DNA from: Chondrus crispus
Lineage: Eukaryota; Rhodophyta; Florideophyceae; Gigartinales; Gigartinaceae
Assembly: GCF_000350225.1 (NCBI RefSeq)
Contig: NW_005179308.1
Span: forward strand, 1-64,000
Reading direction: 5' to 3'
DNA: 64,000 nucleotides
The translations under genes were made by a program, and so were the position numbers. How positions within the stretch are numbered: position 1 is the stretch's first letter; each line of letters begins with the position of its first letter. The notes under the pieces were generated by a model. It was given only the letters and a program-made list of their open reading frames with translations. It did no database searches and was not told the DNA's origin. Below, piece by piece: positions 38,740-48,207 of the stretch.

Positions 38740-39815
38740 CCCTCGCCGCCGACAGCGAGGGGCACCACGGAAGACAACCGCCACGAGCCAGTGACCTCGC
38801 CTCGGGCGGCGAGGGACGCTTACGAAAAGCAACTGCACGCGCGCGCGCCCCCTCGCCACGATCAGAGAGGGGCGCAGAGGAAGAGCATCGGCACGCGTGC
38901 CCGTGCCCTCGCCTCGGACGGCGAGGAACGCCTACGAAAAGCAATTGCACTTGCGCCTGCCCCCTCGCCAAGGACGGCGAGGGGCGTGGAGGAAGAGCAT
39001 CGTCACGTGCGCCCGTACCCTCGCCTCGGAAGGCGAGAGACGCCTACGAAGGGCAGATGCACGCGCGCCTGCGCCCTCGCCACGGACGGCGAGGGGCGCG
39101 GAGGAAGAGCAGCAGCACGGAAGCTCGCGCCCTCGTCTCGAACGACGAGGGACGCCGACGAAAAGACGAATGCCGGGCGGTGTGCCCTCGCCGCAGACGG
39201 CGAGGGGCGCCAAGGAACGGAGCCTTCGTCGCGCGCTCGCGCGCTCGCCCCAAACGGCGAGGGACACTGACAAGAAGACGACATCCGCGCGCCGCGCCCT
39301 CGCCTCGGACGGCGAGGGGTGCTGACAAGAAGAGGACTTCTGTGCGATGCGCCCTCGCCGCCGACGGCGAGGTGCGTCAAGGAAGACGAATACGGCGCGC
39401 TGTGCCCTCGCCACGAACGGCGAGGGACGCTGAGCAAGAGCAACGGCTGCGTGCCTCGCCGTCGCCGCCGATGGCGAGGGGCGCCAAGAAGAAGAGAATT
39501 CGCCGCGCGTTCGTGCCCTCGCCGCCGGCGGCGAGGGGCACCAAGGAGAAGATCATCCGTCGCGCGCTGCGCCCTCGCTACGGACGCCGAGGGACGCCGA
39601 GGAAGAGAAACGGCTGCGTGCCTCTCCCTCGCGGCCAACTGCGACGGGCGCCAAGGAGAAGAGCATCCGTTGCGTGTGGCGCCCTCGCCAAGAACGGCGA
39701 GGAACGCCGAGGAAGCGCAACGGCTGCGTGCGTCGCCCTCGCCACCGACGGCGAGGGACGCCGTGGAGAAGAAGGAACGCGCAATTTTCGCGCCGTCGCC
39801 GCCGACAGCGAGGGA
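38740..39815 (+). repeat. Tandem array of about 20 hairpins, unit about 55 bp
   Basis: The palindrome CCCTCGCC-N6-GGCGAGGG recurs about every 53-58 bp, roughly 20 times, with degenerate outliers from about 38310. Linkers are partly shared (GAGGAAGAGCATCG or CCTACGAAAAG types). Because the unit is not a fixed multiple of three, long Arg/Ala-rich ORFs on both strands here are by-products. The array lies between the chromodomain remnant and the 3' LTR. Confidence 0.8.
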
Positions 39816-39924
39816 CACTGAGGAGAAGCGGGAGCTGCACCGCGCACGCCGGCCCTCGGACCGCCTCCGTGACACGCTGCACCTGAAACATGGGGACAAC
39901 ACGGCCGTCAACGCGTTCAAAGTA

Positions 39925-40291
39925 CACCGCGCGTACGTTACTATCCCAGGCGACAACGTGGACGTTGTCCTGGTTCCTGCCGGCGGCGGACTAATCGCCT
40001 GCACCGCTACAGTCCTCAAGCGCCTACGTCCGCACGCCGAGATCAAGGACGTCGAGTTGGAGAGCTCCACAGCCATACGGAACCCTGCATAAGGGCGGGC
40101 GCGTTAAGTTGGACACTGTGGGAACGTATGCGGACGGCGTCGCCGTCATTGAGGTCTGCATGGCAACGTCTCGCCAGTGCGGCGACCTCGTCGACGAGGC
40201 CATACTGGTGAGCACGGACGAGGTCTGCGCCGCAATCAAGGGCGTGCTTGAGAACACGCACTCCATCCGGGAGCCGAGGCTGGGGACATGA
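39925..40291 (+). pseudogene. Threonine deaminase (IlvA-type) fragment inside the older Gypsy element
   Basis: VDVVLVPAGGGLIACTATV followed by LKRLRPHAEIKDVELESS, then TVGTYADGVAVIEVC and DEAILVSTDEVCAAIKGVL, match the glycine-rich cofactor loop and the following region of PLP-dependent threonine dehydratases (VPVGGGGLIAG..., FADGVAV..., DEICAAIKD...). Only a middle segment of the enzyme is present and it is degenerate. It is probably a piece of a host gene picked up by the retroelement; no function is expected. Confidence 0.75.
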
Positions 40292-40919
40292 AGAACGCGC
40301 GGCGCACGAACGCGAAGCTCTGAGCGCGGACTGCAACCGAACCATGTTGCGAGGGGCTGTGCACAAATGCCGCTCGTGAAGGAGGCCGGCTTCGGTATCG
40401 TGCGCGACGACGCGGTTCGCACGTTCTCGACCCCCCGCCACGCACCGCGTTGGACATTCTCGCGCGCAGCAGCTATGCCTCCTGCGACGGGGTAGCGTGC
40501 GGCGTTCTCTGGGGCAGATGGACCGACCATGTCCCCAGATGGACAAGCGGGGCGAGGTCGGAGGCGACGGACGGACTGTGAGGCGGACGACTAAGCGGAG
40601 AAGAGACGGACTCTCACCGGAGGATAGGTAGGTAGGACCCGGGTACGAGCGAGGTTCGACTGGAATACAAAAACAGCCTTCTACGAACACATGTGAACGA
40701 GGAAGTACACGAGGCGACACGGGCCCGCGCAGACAGAGAGGGGGTTGTGTCGTACGAAGAGGGACCGCCACGCTGGGGAACCAGAAAGAACGCACACAGG
40801 AGGATGGAACGAGGCCACAGAAAGGGAACAACGACGGGCACCGACGGTGAAATGAGGACTACAAGGGTTGCCTCCCCCGATAGGGTGAACATGGACGTTC
40901 ACTCTTGAGGAGGGGGCCG

Positions 40920-41520
40920 TGTAGTATAACCCCTTGGGACTGGATTTAGATTAGATCAGCTACTGTAGAGCCCGAGCTCTACAGTACGACGCACACGAGC
41001 GCGCGCGCTGTCAGCACCGAATGCTGACAGCCTTACAGTACGCACGACCAGCACCCACTACTGTACCCGACCACAGTAGCACTACAGTCGAGTACTTACT
41101 GTACTGTAGTATGATAGGACTTAATTGTACATTAAATACGCGAGCGGACCGACGGCGGACGAGGGAGGACAAGCACGAGCTTGTCCAGAACCCACGCCTC
41201 TGGTCAAGCTCGCCCCGCTTACTCTAGAACGGGTTCCCACTAGCCCGTATCTAGTTAGGAGCCCAGCCGGCAGGGGACGTGCGAGCACGCGACCGAATCT
41301 AGATCCGCCTCTCCCCGTCAGAGCTGGTACGTCACCCAGCGCTGCGCCGGGGCGTCGAGGCGTAGATCGGCCCGCGCGCGCGCGCGGCCCCGACCGTACC
41401 CGCTCTACCACCGCTACCCGGGCTCGGCCAGTTCCGTTAGCTGGGTTTGCTTCCCTTCTCGGATCAGGGTCTAGCAAGACTGTACATACACCCCCTCGAC
41501 GTTGGGGTGCTTATGCTACA
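40920..41520 (+). repeat. 3' LTR of the older Gypsy element
   Basis: Begins TGTAGTATAACCCC and ends TTATGCTACA. Preceded by the G-rich polypurine stretch GAGGAGGGGGCCG. The 600 bp or so before it (40292-40907) hold no gene I recognise. Confidence 0.88.
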
Positions 41521-42503
41521 TTCCTGACAATAGATGGCCATGGCCGAAAAAGTGCGGAGCTGCACTCCGCATCCATCTTTCCAGATTTTTCAGGACCCCT
41601 ATCTGACTCAGATATAAAGCAGTACTTCAATGGGAAAAGGTTTCGGGGGCAGTGGACCAGACAGAAGCAAATCCCAACGTGCGGAACTTTGATGGAGAAC
41701 CAGTCTAATAAAAATGCTACAGAAACCGCGAAGCTTTCCCAGAACCCTAGAAAAGCGCTTGGGGATCGGCGACACACAGTCACCAAGCTCTTAACTTTAC
41801 TTACTGTAGCGGAGCATGCCGCCATTGCATCCAGAGATAATGGCGGTGCGGAAAATGCACGATAGAGGTGGACAACGTTACATTCTGCCCGTCACCTTAT
41901 GTCCCCTTCTCCAGACGCCTACAGGGGGTCGGACAGCTCTGTGAGGCATGCTAAGAAGAGCCAGATACTAGCGGCTCTCAACTTGGCAAAATTGTAAGAA
42001 GATGGGGAAGCAGTGGAGGCTGATACGCCTGCCATGAATGGAGTGACAAGGAGGAAGAGCGTTTCGTTTTTTATGACTACAGCTTCTCGCCTTACGCGTC
42101 CGTTTTGGTCGATATGATGAACCATGTGTGGTCCAGGGGAACAGATGGCCGTCGGAGGAACTCTTTATTTTACGTCACCTTGCTCAAACTGAAGCATCTT
42201 CTGCGTCCGTGGTTCAACGGGAAGAGAAGTAGAAATATGAGACAGTTACATCTGCGTATAGATGACCGCACAACTGTAATTCCGCAGAAACGAGGGAAAC
42301 AGGCAAGGCGTGACTCCAGTCAAGAAGCAGTGATAAATGTGAAGGCTCCAGGAGCAGAGGAATTGAGAAACGTAGGCTTTCTTTTACCTATTACTGCTCC
42401 GTGGTCGACGTTGGTGGGATCAAGAAAAAGCAGGGACGCAGTATACTAACTTCATTTATTCTGTGGAGCAGTAGCGGCAGTAGAAGTTGCGGAGGAGAGA
42501 AAT
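41521..42503 (+). CDS. DUF6589/CXC unit, part right of the Gypsy insertion
   Basis: Starts at the insertion point with LTIDGHGRKSAELHSASIF and continues open to 41863. A separate ORF covers 42105-42449 and ends VGFLLPITAPWSTLVGSRK. The frames are interrupted, so introns or decay are likely. No family motif is recognised in this stretch itself; it is assigned by continuity with both sides. Confidence 0.4.
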
Positions 42504-43157
42504 TTGGAGGTTGAAGTGTTTCTATATGGTGAATGTTTCTGTTTCAAGGGGAGCTGTGTTGGAATGAGCGCACATCGTCGAATCCCAGAGCTAGCCCTTC
42601 GTACCGATATATGTGAAAACCCAAAGGACGGAGAAGTGCTTATTTTCAGAAAAGAAAGCGAAGGTGGCGACCAGTCCTCTACGAATGAGAAAAGTAGGGA
42701 GGTTGCGGCCGGGGACCCGCTGTTGTCAGTCCCGAGGTGTCAGGTGCTCTCCATGTCTCGCAGAGGAGGATTGCAAATAATGGATACAAAGCTAATTCAT
42801 GGGGATTCTGAGACTGGATTTGTTGCGTGCTTTCAGAAGTTCGTTACTCCTGTGTTGGAGAGGAACAGGTGGTGCGGTACTGTTTGTTCATGTGTTGTAC
42901 TATCGAAAGACACTGACGTTACAATACTTACGCTTGCGGAGTGCCTGCGCGGACAGGGAGTAGTACACGTCCTGGGAGACACTGTCGTAGAAATAGACGC
43001 CCTGTTTGGTGGTCTGGGTGAACACGGAGTCAGCACGAGAACACTGAGCTGTGTTTACGTACTAGCCGGATGTGAGTTTACAGCTGGAACTTTTGGTGTG
43101 ACACACGAAGATTACCTAATGGCGGTGCTGAAGCACAGAGAAAAATTGGTGAACTGA
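42504..43157 (+). CDS. PIN/FEN-like nuclease-related part of the DUF6589/CXC unit
   Basis: About 217 residues. Blocks resemble the nuclease-like region of repetitive animal and algal proteins usually written as (H-E-E-A)DTR..., DTDVLVLLL and ALTGCDTTSAF: here IHGDSETGFVACF, VVLSKDTDVTILTLAE and CVYVLAGCEFTAGTFG. Conserved acidic residues in those blocks would bind metal in PIN/FEN folds. It is followed 50 bp later by the CXC ORF on the same strand. Catalytic activity is inference. Confidence 0.45.
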   Translation: MEVEVFLYGECFCFKGSCVGMSAHRRIPELALRTDICENPKDGEVLIFRKESEGGDQSSTNEKSREVAAGDPLLSVPRCQVLSMSRRGGLQIMDTKLIHGDSETGFVACFQKFVTPVLERNRWCGTVCSCVVLSKDTDVTILTLAECLRGQGVVHVLGDTVVEIDALFGGLGEHGVSTRTLSCVYVLAGCEFTAGTFGVTHEDYLMAVLKHREKLVN

Positions 43158-43207
43158 CTTACGAGGTTGAAGAGAGTATATTTGATACTTTAACCCTACT
43201 GGTATAT

Positions 43208-43948
43208 ATGCACAAATCAAGGATAACAAGATTAGTGACGTTCGCCGAAAAGGAGTCACTACGGAAGCAGTTAGGCGAGGAATGTCCTGATGTATCTGAA
43301 TTGAGGCCACGTATGAAAGGGTTATATCCGAGCGATCATGTTGTTGGTACGAGAGAGTGGGGTCTAGATGTAAGGAGGTTCATATCAGACCGGGCAAAGT
43401 CTATGTCAGAGCTCGTGCCACCTTCACAGCACATTAAGTTACAAGCCCGACGAGTGAAGTTCGTTGTGTTCAGTTACTGGGCAAAATCACGTGACATAAA
43501 TCTATCAGCAGATATTGTGGCGGGGAGGCGCAATGTCGAAAATGGATTCACGGATGCAGGGAATGTCCTTCTCGGGAGAGAGGATGATATCAAATCCATT
43601 CGTAAGGAAATGAAGGAGCTGGTTGCTAAATGCGGCTGCAAGGGCTCATGCAACACGGGGCAATGCGGTTGTGTGAAACGAGATATGAATTGTGTTGGAT
43701 GTGAATGCGGGCCGAGTAGGTGTCCGGACGCAATAACGAAGGTGGGTCCAATGTTCCAGAACCCCATAACTCACACCGAAGTAACGGAGGAAGTAGATGA
43801 CAGGAGAGATGAGGGGATGGGAAATTGGATGGAGGATGACGACGAAGACGGGCGAGTACAGCTCAGTGATTTCCTTAATACCTGTACCTCTGGTGATGAT
43901 CACTATGATGAGGAAGGAATGCTTTACTTGTTGGAAAAGTACTTTTAG
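43208..43948 (+). CDS. CXC (tesmin/TSO1-like) zinc-binding protein, end of the unit (246 aa)
   Basis: Near residue 140 it has CGCKGSCNTGQCGCVK, then CVGCECGPSRC, a cysteine pattern of the CXC/CRC DNA-binding fold. Upstream, LVPPSQHIKLQARRVKFVVF resembles the segment before the Cys cluster in repetitive DUF6589-neighbour proteins. The tail is acidic (NWMEDDDEDGR). It may bind DNA ends of the parent element. The ATG at 43208 may be internal, with the true protein continuing from 42504. Confidence 0.6.
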   Translation: MHKSRITRLVTFAEKESLRKQLGEECPDVSELRPRMKGLYPSDHVVGTREWGLDVRRFISDRAKSMSELVPPSQHIKLQARRVKFVVFSYWAKSRDINLSADIVAGRRNVENGFTDAGNVLLGREDDIKSIRKEMKELVAKCGCKGSCNTGQCGCVKRDMNCVGCECGPSRCPDAITKVGPMFQNPITHTEVTEEVDDRRDEGMGNWMEDDDEDGRVQLSDFLNTCTSGDDHYDEEGMLYLLEKYF

Positions 43949-45299
43949 GTACGACAGTACCGTACTGTCTCGAAACATAGCAAGGGCTATCAAGTATTGA
44001 ACATGTGAAGCAACCATTAACTAGAAACTCGACCCCGAACGATATATTAATGGCAGTAAATGTGGATAGCAATGTTACAGAACTTCTCAGTTCCACCGAA
44101 ACGCTCTTTTGAAAGCTGCCAAATCCAGGTAACGCGAGCAGCATCACTGCACGCAACAGCAACCCACGACATGTAAATTAGTTCTACATCTTGTGGTGGA
44201 GGGTTCTTCTCTAGGTACACTCTCTTTTTCCATATGAAGATACCTAAATCCTCATGACAGTTTCGATGATAGTGGACTCTTTAGTGCAATGTGCCTAGCA
44301 GGCCGCGATCACAGTCCGACAGACAGGCAAAAAGGACGAACACAGCAACAGCAAAAACCACTGCCGGCGGCACGCGGTACGAAGCGCTCGGGACTTCCTT
44401 TCCCCTTATGTGGGCTTGCGGCCCACGGTAGCTCGACCCCGACGGGGGGGCCTAGGGAAGATGCCCGGCCCGGGAGGATGAATGGTGGTAGAGACTTGCG
44501 AAGATTTTGAGTGCTCGACGAGTGCGGGTTGGGCATTGTCTACTGAAAGGTGACCGCGGTTCGCTGGGTTGTAAGGCCAAAGCTCGTTGAGGGTCTTCGA
44601 CACCTTTAGTGTACTTCAAGGTCCTCGACGGGGGCTCGATTAGCACTACCCGACAAGAACGTAACTAAGTAGCGAAGCTACGACCAACGTGTCGCCCGAT
44701 GGCAAAACACCGACACCAATGCGATCGCAATTGCAGCTGATGGCACCAACACTGTCTTGTATGATAAGACCTTCGAAGGAGGCGTCGTTGCAACAGCCTT
44801 CCGACGGGACAGGACACTGTAGCAGCGCTACGACTTACGTGCAGCCCGATGGCAATCACACCAACACCGGAACGGCCCCGACCGACTCCAATGGAACGAA
44901 CAAAATTAAAGAAAAAATAGATGTCAAGATAGAAAAGGATAGGAATTAGAGATAAAAAAATAAAAGGATAAGGAAAGGAGACCCCCAGCGCAAACGAAAA
45001 AGTAATCTGTAGTTAAAAGGAATGTCTTGTAACAGACGGACTTCGACCAAGGCGATATCAAACTCTGGCAACTCGGGTTACCTTTACTGATTTGGTGGTC
45101 AGAGGGCTAAGGTATATATCGCCCCGTCGGAGCCACTACAGTAGCTCGCCGCGGTAGATCCTAGATCTAATCTAATGTCAGCAAAATTAATGCCAACTAA
45201 TTAACTAAATTAAATAAAACAATTAAAAATTAAAACTGTGCACTTATTCACACGTGTGACCCCCAACCCGGACTACTTTGTCATACCTTATTGATTTTC
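43949..45299. other. Non-coding stretch with an 80-bp imperfect direct repeat
   Basis: No gene recognised. Two segments near 44670 and 44823 are similar (TACGACCAACGTG / TACGACTTACGTG, then CAGCCCGATGGCAA-like sequence). A TATATATCGCC motif is near 45113 and an AT-rich stretch covers 45175-45235. Confidence 0.4.
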
Positions 45300-46350
45300 T
45301 TTCGTTCCACCCCCATGTAGAGCCCATTATTGCACTACACTTGCGTCCTGTGACTAGAATGTGTTGGTAATGCAACGACGACAATCTTATTCTGCCGCAA
45401 CAAATTTAAACACCGGGAGGTCTTGTGCACACCATATGCGTCCAGTGTTAACAAAATGTTGCGATATTTTCTTCTCAGTACTGCAGTCCGTGAGATGAAT
45501 CATTCATAGAATTGGTAAAACCCATCACTGTCCATGCCAGCCGGGTCTCGAGAAATAATACTCGCATTCTCGGGAAGGTAACAAGCAGGGGTCTCGAGTA
45601 TGCCATCAGGCCGAATGAGATATTTCGCACGCTTTCCAGGTGCGATAGCAACAGGATCCCACGCGCGACCGTCTGCAGACACAATAAGCATGAGTGTTAC
45701 ATGGTCGGCATTGGCAGACCACTTCAATTCTGTTGAATTGCTCCTACCCTTGGCCTCCATGACATCTTTTGCACACGCACGGTAGGCTGTTCTGGTCGAA
45801 AAGCCCGTCTCGTCAAGGTTGAATATCTGCTCTCCACTCTTGATTTCGTACTCATCGTAGGCGTGCCTCAAGCGCGCGTAATGTTTGGCAATGTTCTCGG
45901 GGCACATCGCAATGGCATTGTCCTTTTTGATATTGCAGCGTCGTTTGGTCGAGAGCGTGGGGTTTCGCCTGAAGAACCCCGATAAGAAATTATCCCCGGG
46001 ACGGAGGTTAACAAAAGGGATTGTTGCACGTCGCTCCTCTGGCAAGCGTTCGCGAAAGTGCTGCACGAGGTTCTTGAGTCCTTCCCGAGGTAAAGGTGTG
46101 CCATTGCGTGCGAATTCTATGCCAGAGTCCGTGATGAGAACTGCTTCTGCCCGGCGCAATGTGGTGATATGCCCGGGGAATTTTGGGATCCTGTCTGGCG
46201 CATTGAGGTATACCTTGAATGTGGACCAAGTTATGTCAAACAGGCGAGCCGCAGCACGCACAGAGCCCTTTTGTTGATGACGTATCGACGGGCGTTGTCC
46301 AACCGAAGGTCCTTGTCAGTCTTTGGGAGGCGTCGGAAAGGCATAGAGTG
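45300..46350 (-). pseudogene. Second pogo-type (DDE_1) transposase pseudogene
   Basis: The main ORF (45500-46261) reads AAARLFDITWSTFKVYL (HTH), then IFNLDETGFSTR, the first catalytic Asp motif. Upstream, about 46263-46346 in another frame encodes LRLDNARRYVINKRAL, so a frame change lies near 46260. Below the stop at 45500 the frame goes on with LLTLDAYGVHKTSR (second Asp) and VVVALPTHSSHRTQ before ending near 45330, so the C-terminus is missing. It differs from the copy at 5453-7152 and represents another subfamily. Inverted ends were not found. Confidence 0.75.
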
Positions 46351-46539
46351 CACCATCGGGATCGGGGGTGATTGCGTGTGAGAGTAGCAGATGGCCTAGT
46401 TCGGAGCTGAGGAGGGTACTTCATGGGGAAATTCATGGGTGCTGATGGCTCAAGTGTTGTCGATTTAGGCGCGGAAATTTGGTGTGGACAAAGAGAGGGG
46501 GGAATTTGAATACGCATTTCGAGTGACTGTAAACCATGG

Positions 46540-46800
46540 CCCCTAGTAAACCTAATGCATGCTCATCGGAGGTACTGCGGAGGCTCTACGGACCACACGT
46601 ATGCAGAACAGAGTGTCTCCGGATGGCCACTGGAGTCAGTTTGGCAAAGTTTTCAAAATCGTGACAATAAGCGTACAGTATCCGGAGGGTTTCCGGAGGA
46701 CATTTGATAGCAGTTCGCATTGTGTTTAAGGAACGTAGTACCACCGGAGGGTACTCGTAGTTCAGATCATTTAAATTCATATACGGCTCTGGGAGTCCTG
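46540..46800 (+). repeat. Left terminal and subterminal repeats of the CMC-type element
   Basis: After the 15-bp terminal sequence, CGGAG-type words occur at about 46568, 46576, 46617, 46680, 46693 and 46755. No coding sequence. Such clusters bind the accessory protein (TnpA) in CACTA elements. Confidence 0.55.
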
Positions 46801-47117
46801 GAATGTAGGATACTCCAATAAACGACCACAATCATCCTGAGCCCACTTGCAGAGGCTGACGTGATCGCGACTTGGATTTTTTGCTGGTTTCCAAGGGGCG
46901 AGGATTTCCGAAGTGAGATCAGGTCCTCCAGTAGCCCGTGCTCAGACTTTTTGTTCTGCTCTACTGCTGCAGCCCATACTGAAGGCGTTGCGTTGTTGGC
47001 TTGCAGCTTAACGTCGAATGCTGTATTCGTCTTGACCACTGCAACGGCAATCCCGGACGCCATACTAGAAGTGGCACGTGGGGCAACAGACGTCTCGAGG
47101 CGGACCCTGTGGTGCAT
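46767..47117 (-). CDS. Unrecognised ORF, possible gene fragment (116 aa)
   Basis: Composition is protein-like (VVKTNTAFDVKLQANNATPS, SEHGLLEDLISLRKSS) rather than low complexity, but I match it to no family. It lies between the left subterminal repeats and the U2A' copy and could be another captured fragment. Confidence 0.3.
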   Translation of the reverse strand: MHHRVRLETSVAPRATSSMASGIAVAVVKTNTAFDVKLQANNATPSVWAAAVEQNKKSEHGLLEDLISLRKSSPLGNQQKIQVAITSASASGLRMIVVVYWSILHSRTPRAVYEFK

Positions 47118-47247
47118 AGCTCGCGAGATTTGCGATGCAACATACTCCCAGGATCGCTTTCGCGTGAAAATGAGCGAGGAAGACTATTCGATTTATTCTC
47201 TCCACGAGAAAGTCCTTCGCCGGCAGAGGCTGCAACAGCTTTGGAAA

Positions 47248-47926
47248 CTACGCGCTCGGTCTCGCTCCCCTTCCCTGCTTCGCAAGCAGCCGCGCCACGT
47301 CGCCGTCCCTGACCAGCTTTCGGATGTGCGCCAGCTCCACGACAGAGCCCGCCTTCTCCACGGCCGCGCGCACGCCTTCGTGCTGCTCCTGCGACAGCCC
47401 TCCCGCGCCCTTTTCCTCGCCGCTCTCGCGCGCGCCGCCGCTGGCCTTCTCCCTGGGCGCGCCGCCGCCGCTCGCCCGCACGTGCCCAAAATCCAGCAGC
47501 TCCAGCTGCAGCAGCTGCTCGGCCACGCGCGCGCGCAGCCCAGGCGCAGCGCAACCCCCCGTTGTCGCGCACTCACAGCCGCCGCAGCCGCCGCAGCTCC
47601 ACCAGGTTGAGGTCGGCCATCGTCGCGATCCGGTTCCCCGTCAGCACCATCGTGCGCAGGTTTGGCAGCGACTGCGCGAGCCGGCCAGTGATCCGCACGA
47701 TCTGGTTCCCGCCCAGGTGCATCGTCGTTACACGCGGGAACGGCGGGAACGTGTCCTCCACCGTCGTGATCACGTTGTTGGATAGGTCCAGCGTGCCGAA
47801 CCCGTCGGGCGCCCTCGCGAGGTTCTCGATCGCAGGGACCGACAGGTTCTGTAGCACCAGCGTCCAGTCCCCCACGCATATCAGCACCGCCGTAGACTGC
47901 TGCACCAGTTCGGAGGTCAGACGCAT
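47248..47926 (-). pseudogene. U2 snRNP A' (U2A') pseudogene, nearly full length
   Basis: Reads from MRLTSELVQQS, the family's typical start, through leucine-rich repeats (FGTLDLSNNVITTVEDTF, LHLGGNQIVRI-like, LPNLRTMVLTGNRI) to LELLDFGHVR (family: RVLDFQKVK). It ends with the helical tail AAVEKAGSVVELAHIRKLV, matching the human tail around STLAEVERLKGLL. U2A' binds U2 snRNA with U2B'' in the spliceosome. Two lesions disable it: an in-frame TGA (47573-47575) in the fourth repeat and a frame change in the CG run near 47526-47536. A functional copy presumably exists elsewhere. Confidence 0.75.
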
Positions 47927-48207
47927 ACCGACCGCGCGAGCGTGCACGTTCACCGAGCGGCGGACGGAGAGGAGGAGGAGGTGAAGGGGAAAATGTGGCG
48001 CGACGAGGGCGGGGGTGTGCTACGAGAAAGGCGTACGAAGGTGCGGGGTGTGGGGGCGGCTGACGGCGTTGAGACCAATTATTAGAGAGTTTATGCAGAT
48101 GATTTTTTTGTGCTTCCCGAAACAAATTTCGGTACACGTATGTCACGTTTGCGATTGCAACGAAAAAACAGAAATATTCAGGAAATGCGTTTTCGTAACG
48201 TGCATGA

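Larger units (their letters stand above)
34031..41520 (+). mobile_element. Older, decayed Gypsy chromovirus relative, 7.5 kb, TSD TTCCT
   Basis: LTRs lie at 34031-34631 and 40920-41520 with the target duplication TTCCT (34026-34030, 41521-41525). The LTRs differ by a few percent by eye, so it is clearly older than the 17.9-31.2 kb copy, to which its gag and chromodomain parts are related. It is broken, with many breaks; no RT, RNase H or integrase is recognisable. It carries a hairpin array and a threonine deaminase fragment, and would depend on other copies for movement. Confidence 0.88.

Noticed and set aside
38740-39815. Regularly spaced palindromic repeats resembling a CRISPR array
   Set aside because: Linkers are partly shared and drift in length, the repeats are degenerate, no cas genes are present and the array is inside a eukaryotic LTR element.
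38578-40092. Long Arg/Ala-rich ORFs on both strands over the hairpin array
   Set aside because: They arise from GC-rich tandem repeats with a period that is not a multiple of three; overlapping ORFs in several frames show no domain.
17102-43948. A Polinton or other virus-like element for the DUF6589/CXC unit
   Set aside because: No protein-primed polymerase, capsid, packaging ATPase or retroviral-type integrase is present outside the inserted Gypsy elements.
47193-48146. 317-codon minus-strand ORF over the U2A' copy
   Set aside because: A shadow frame in GC-rich DNA; the real homology is in the neighbouring frames.
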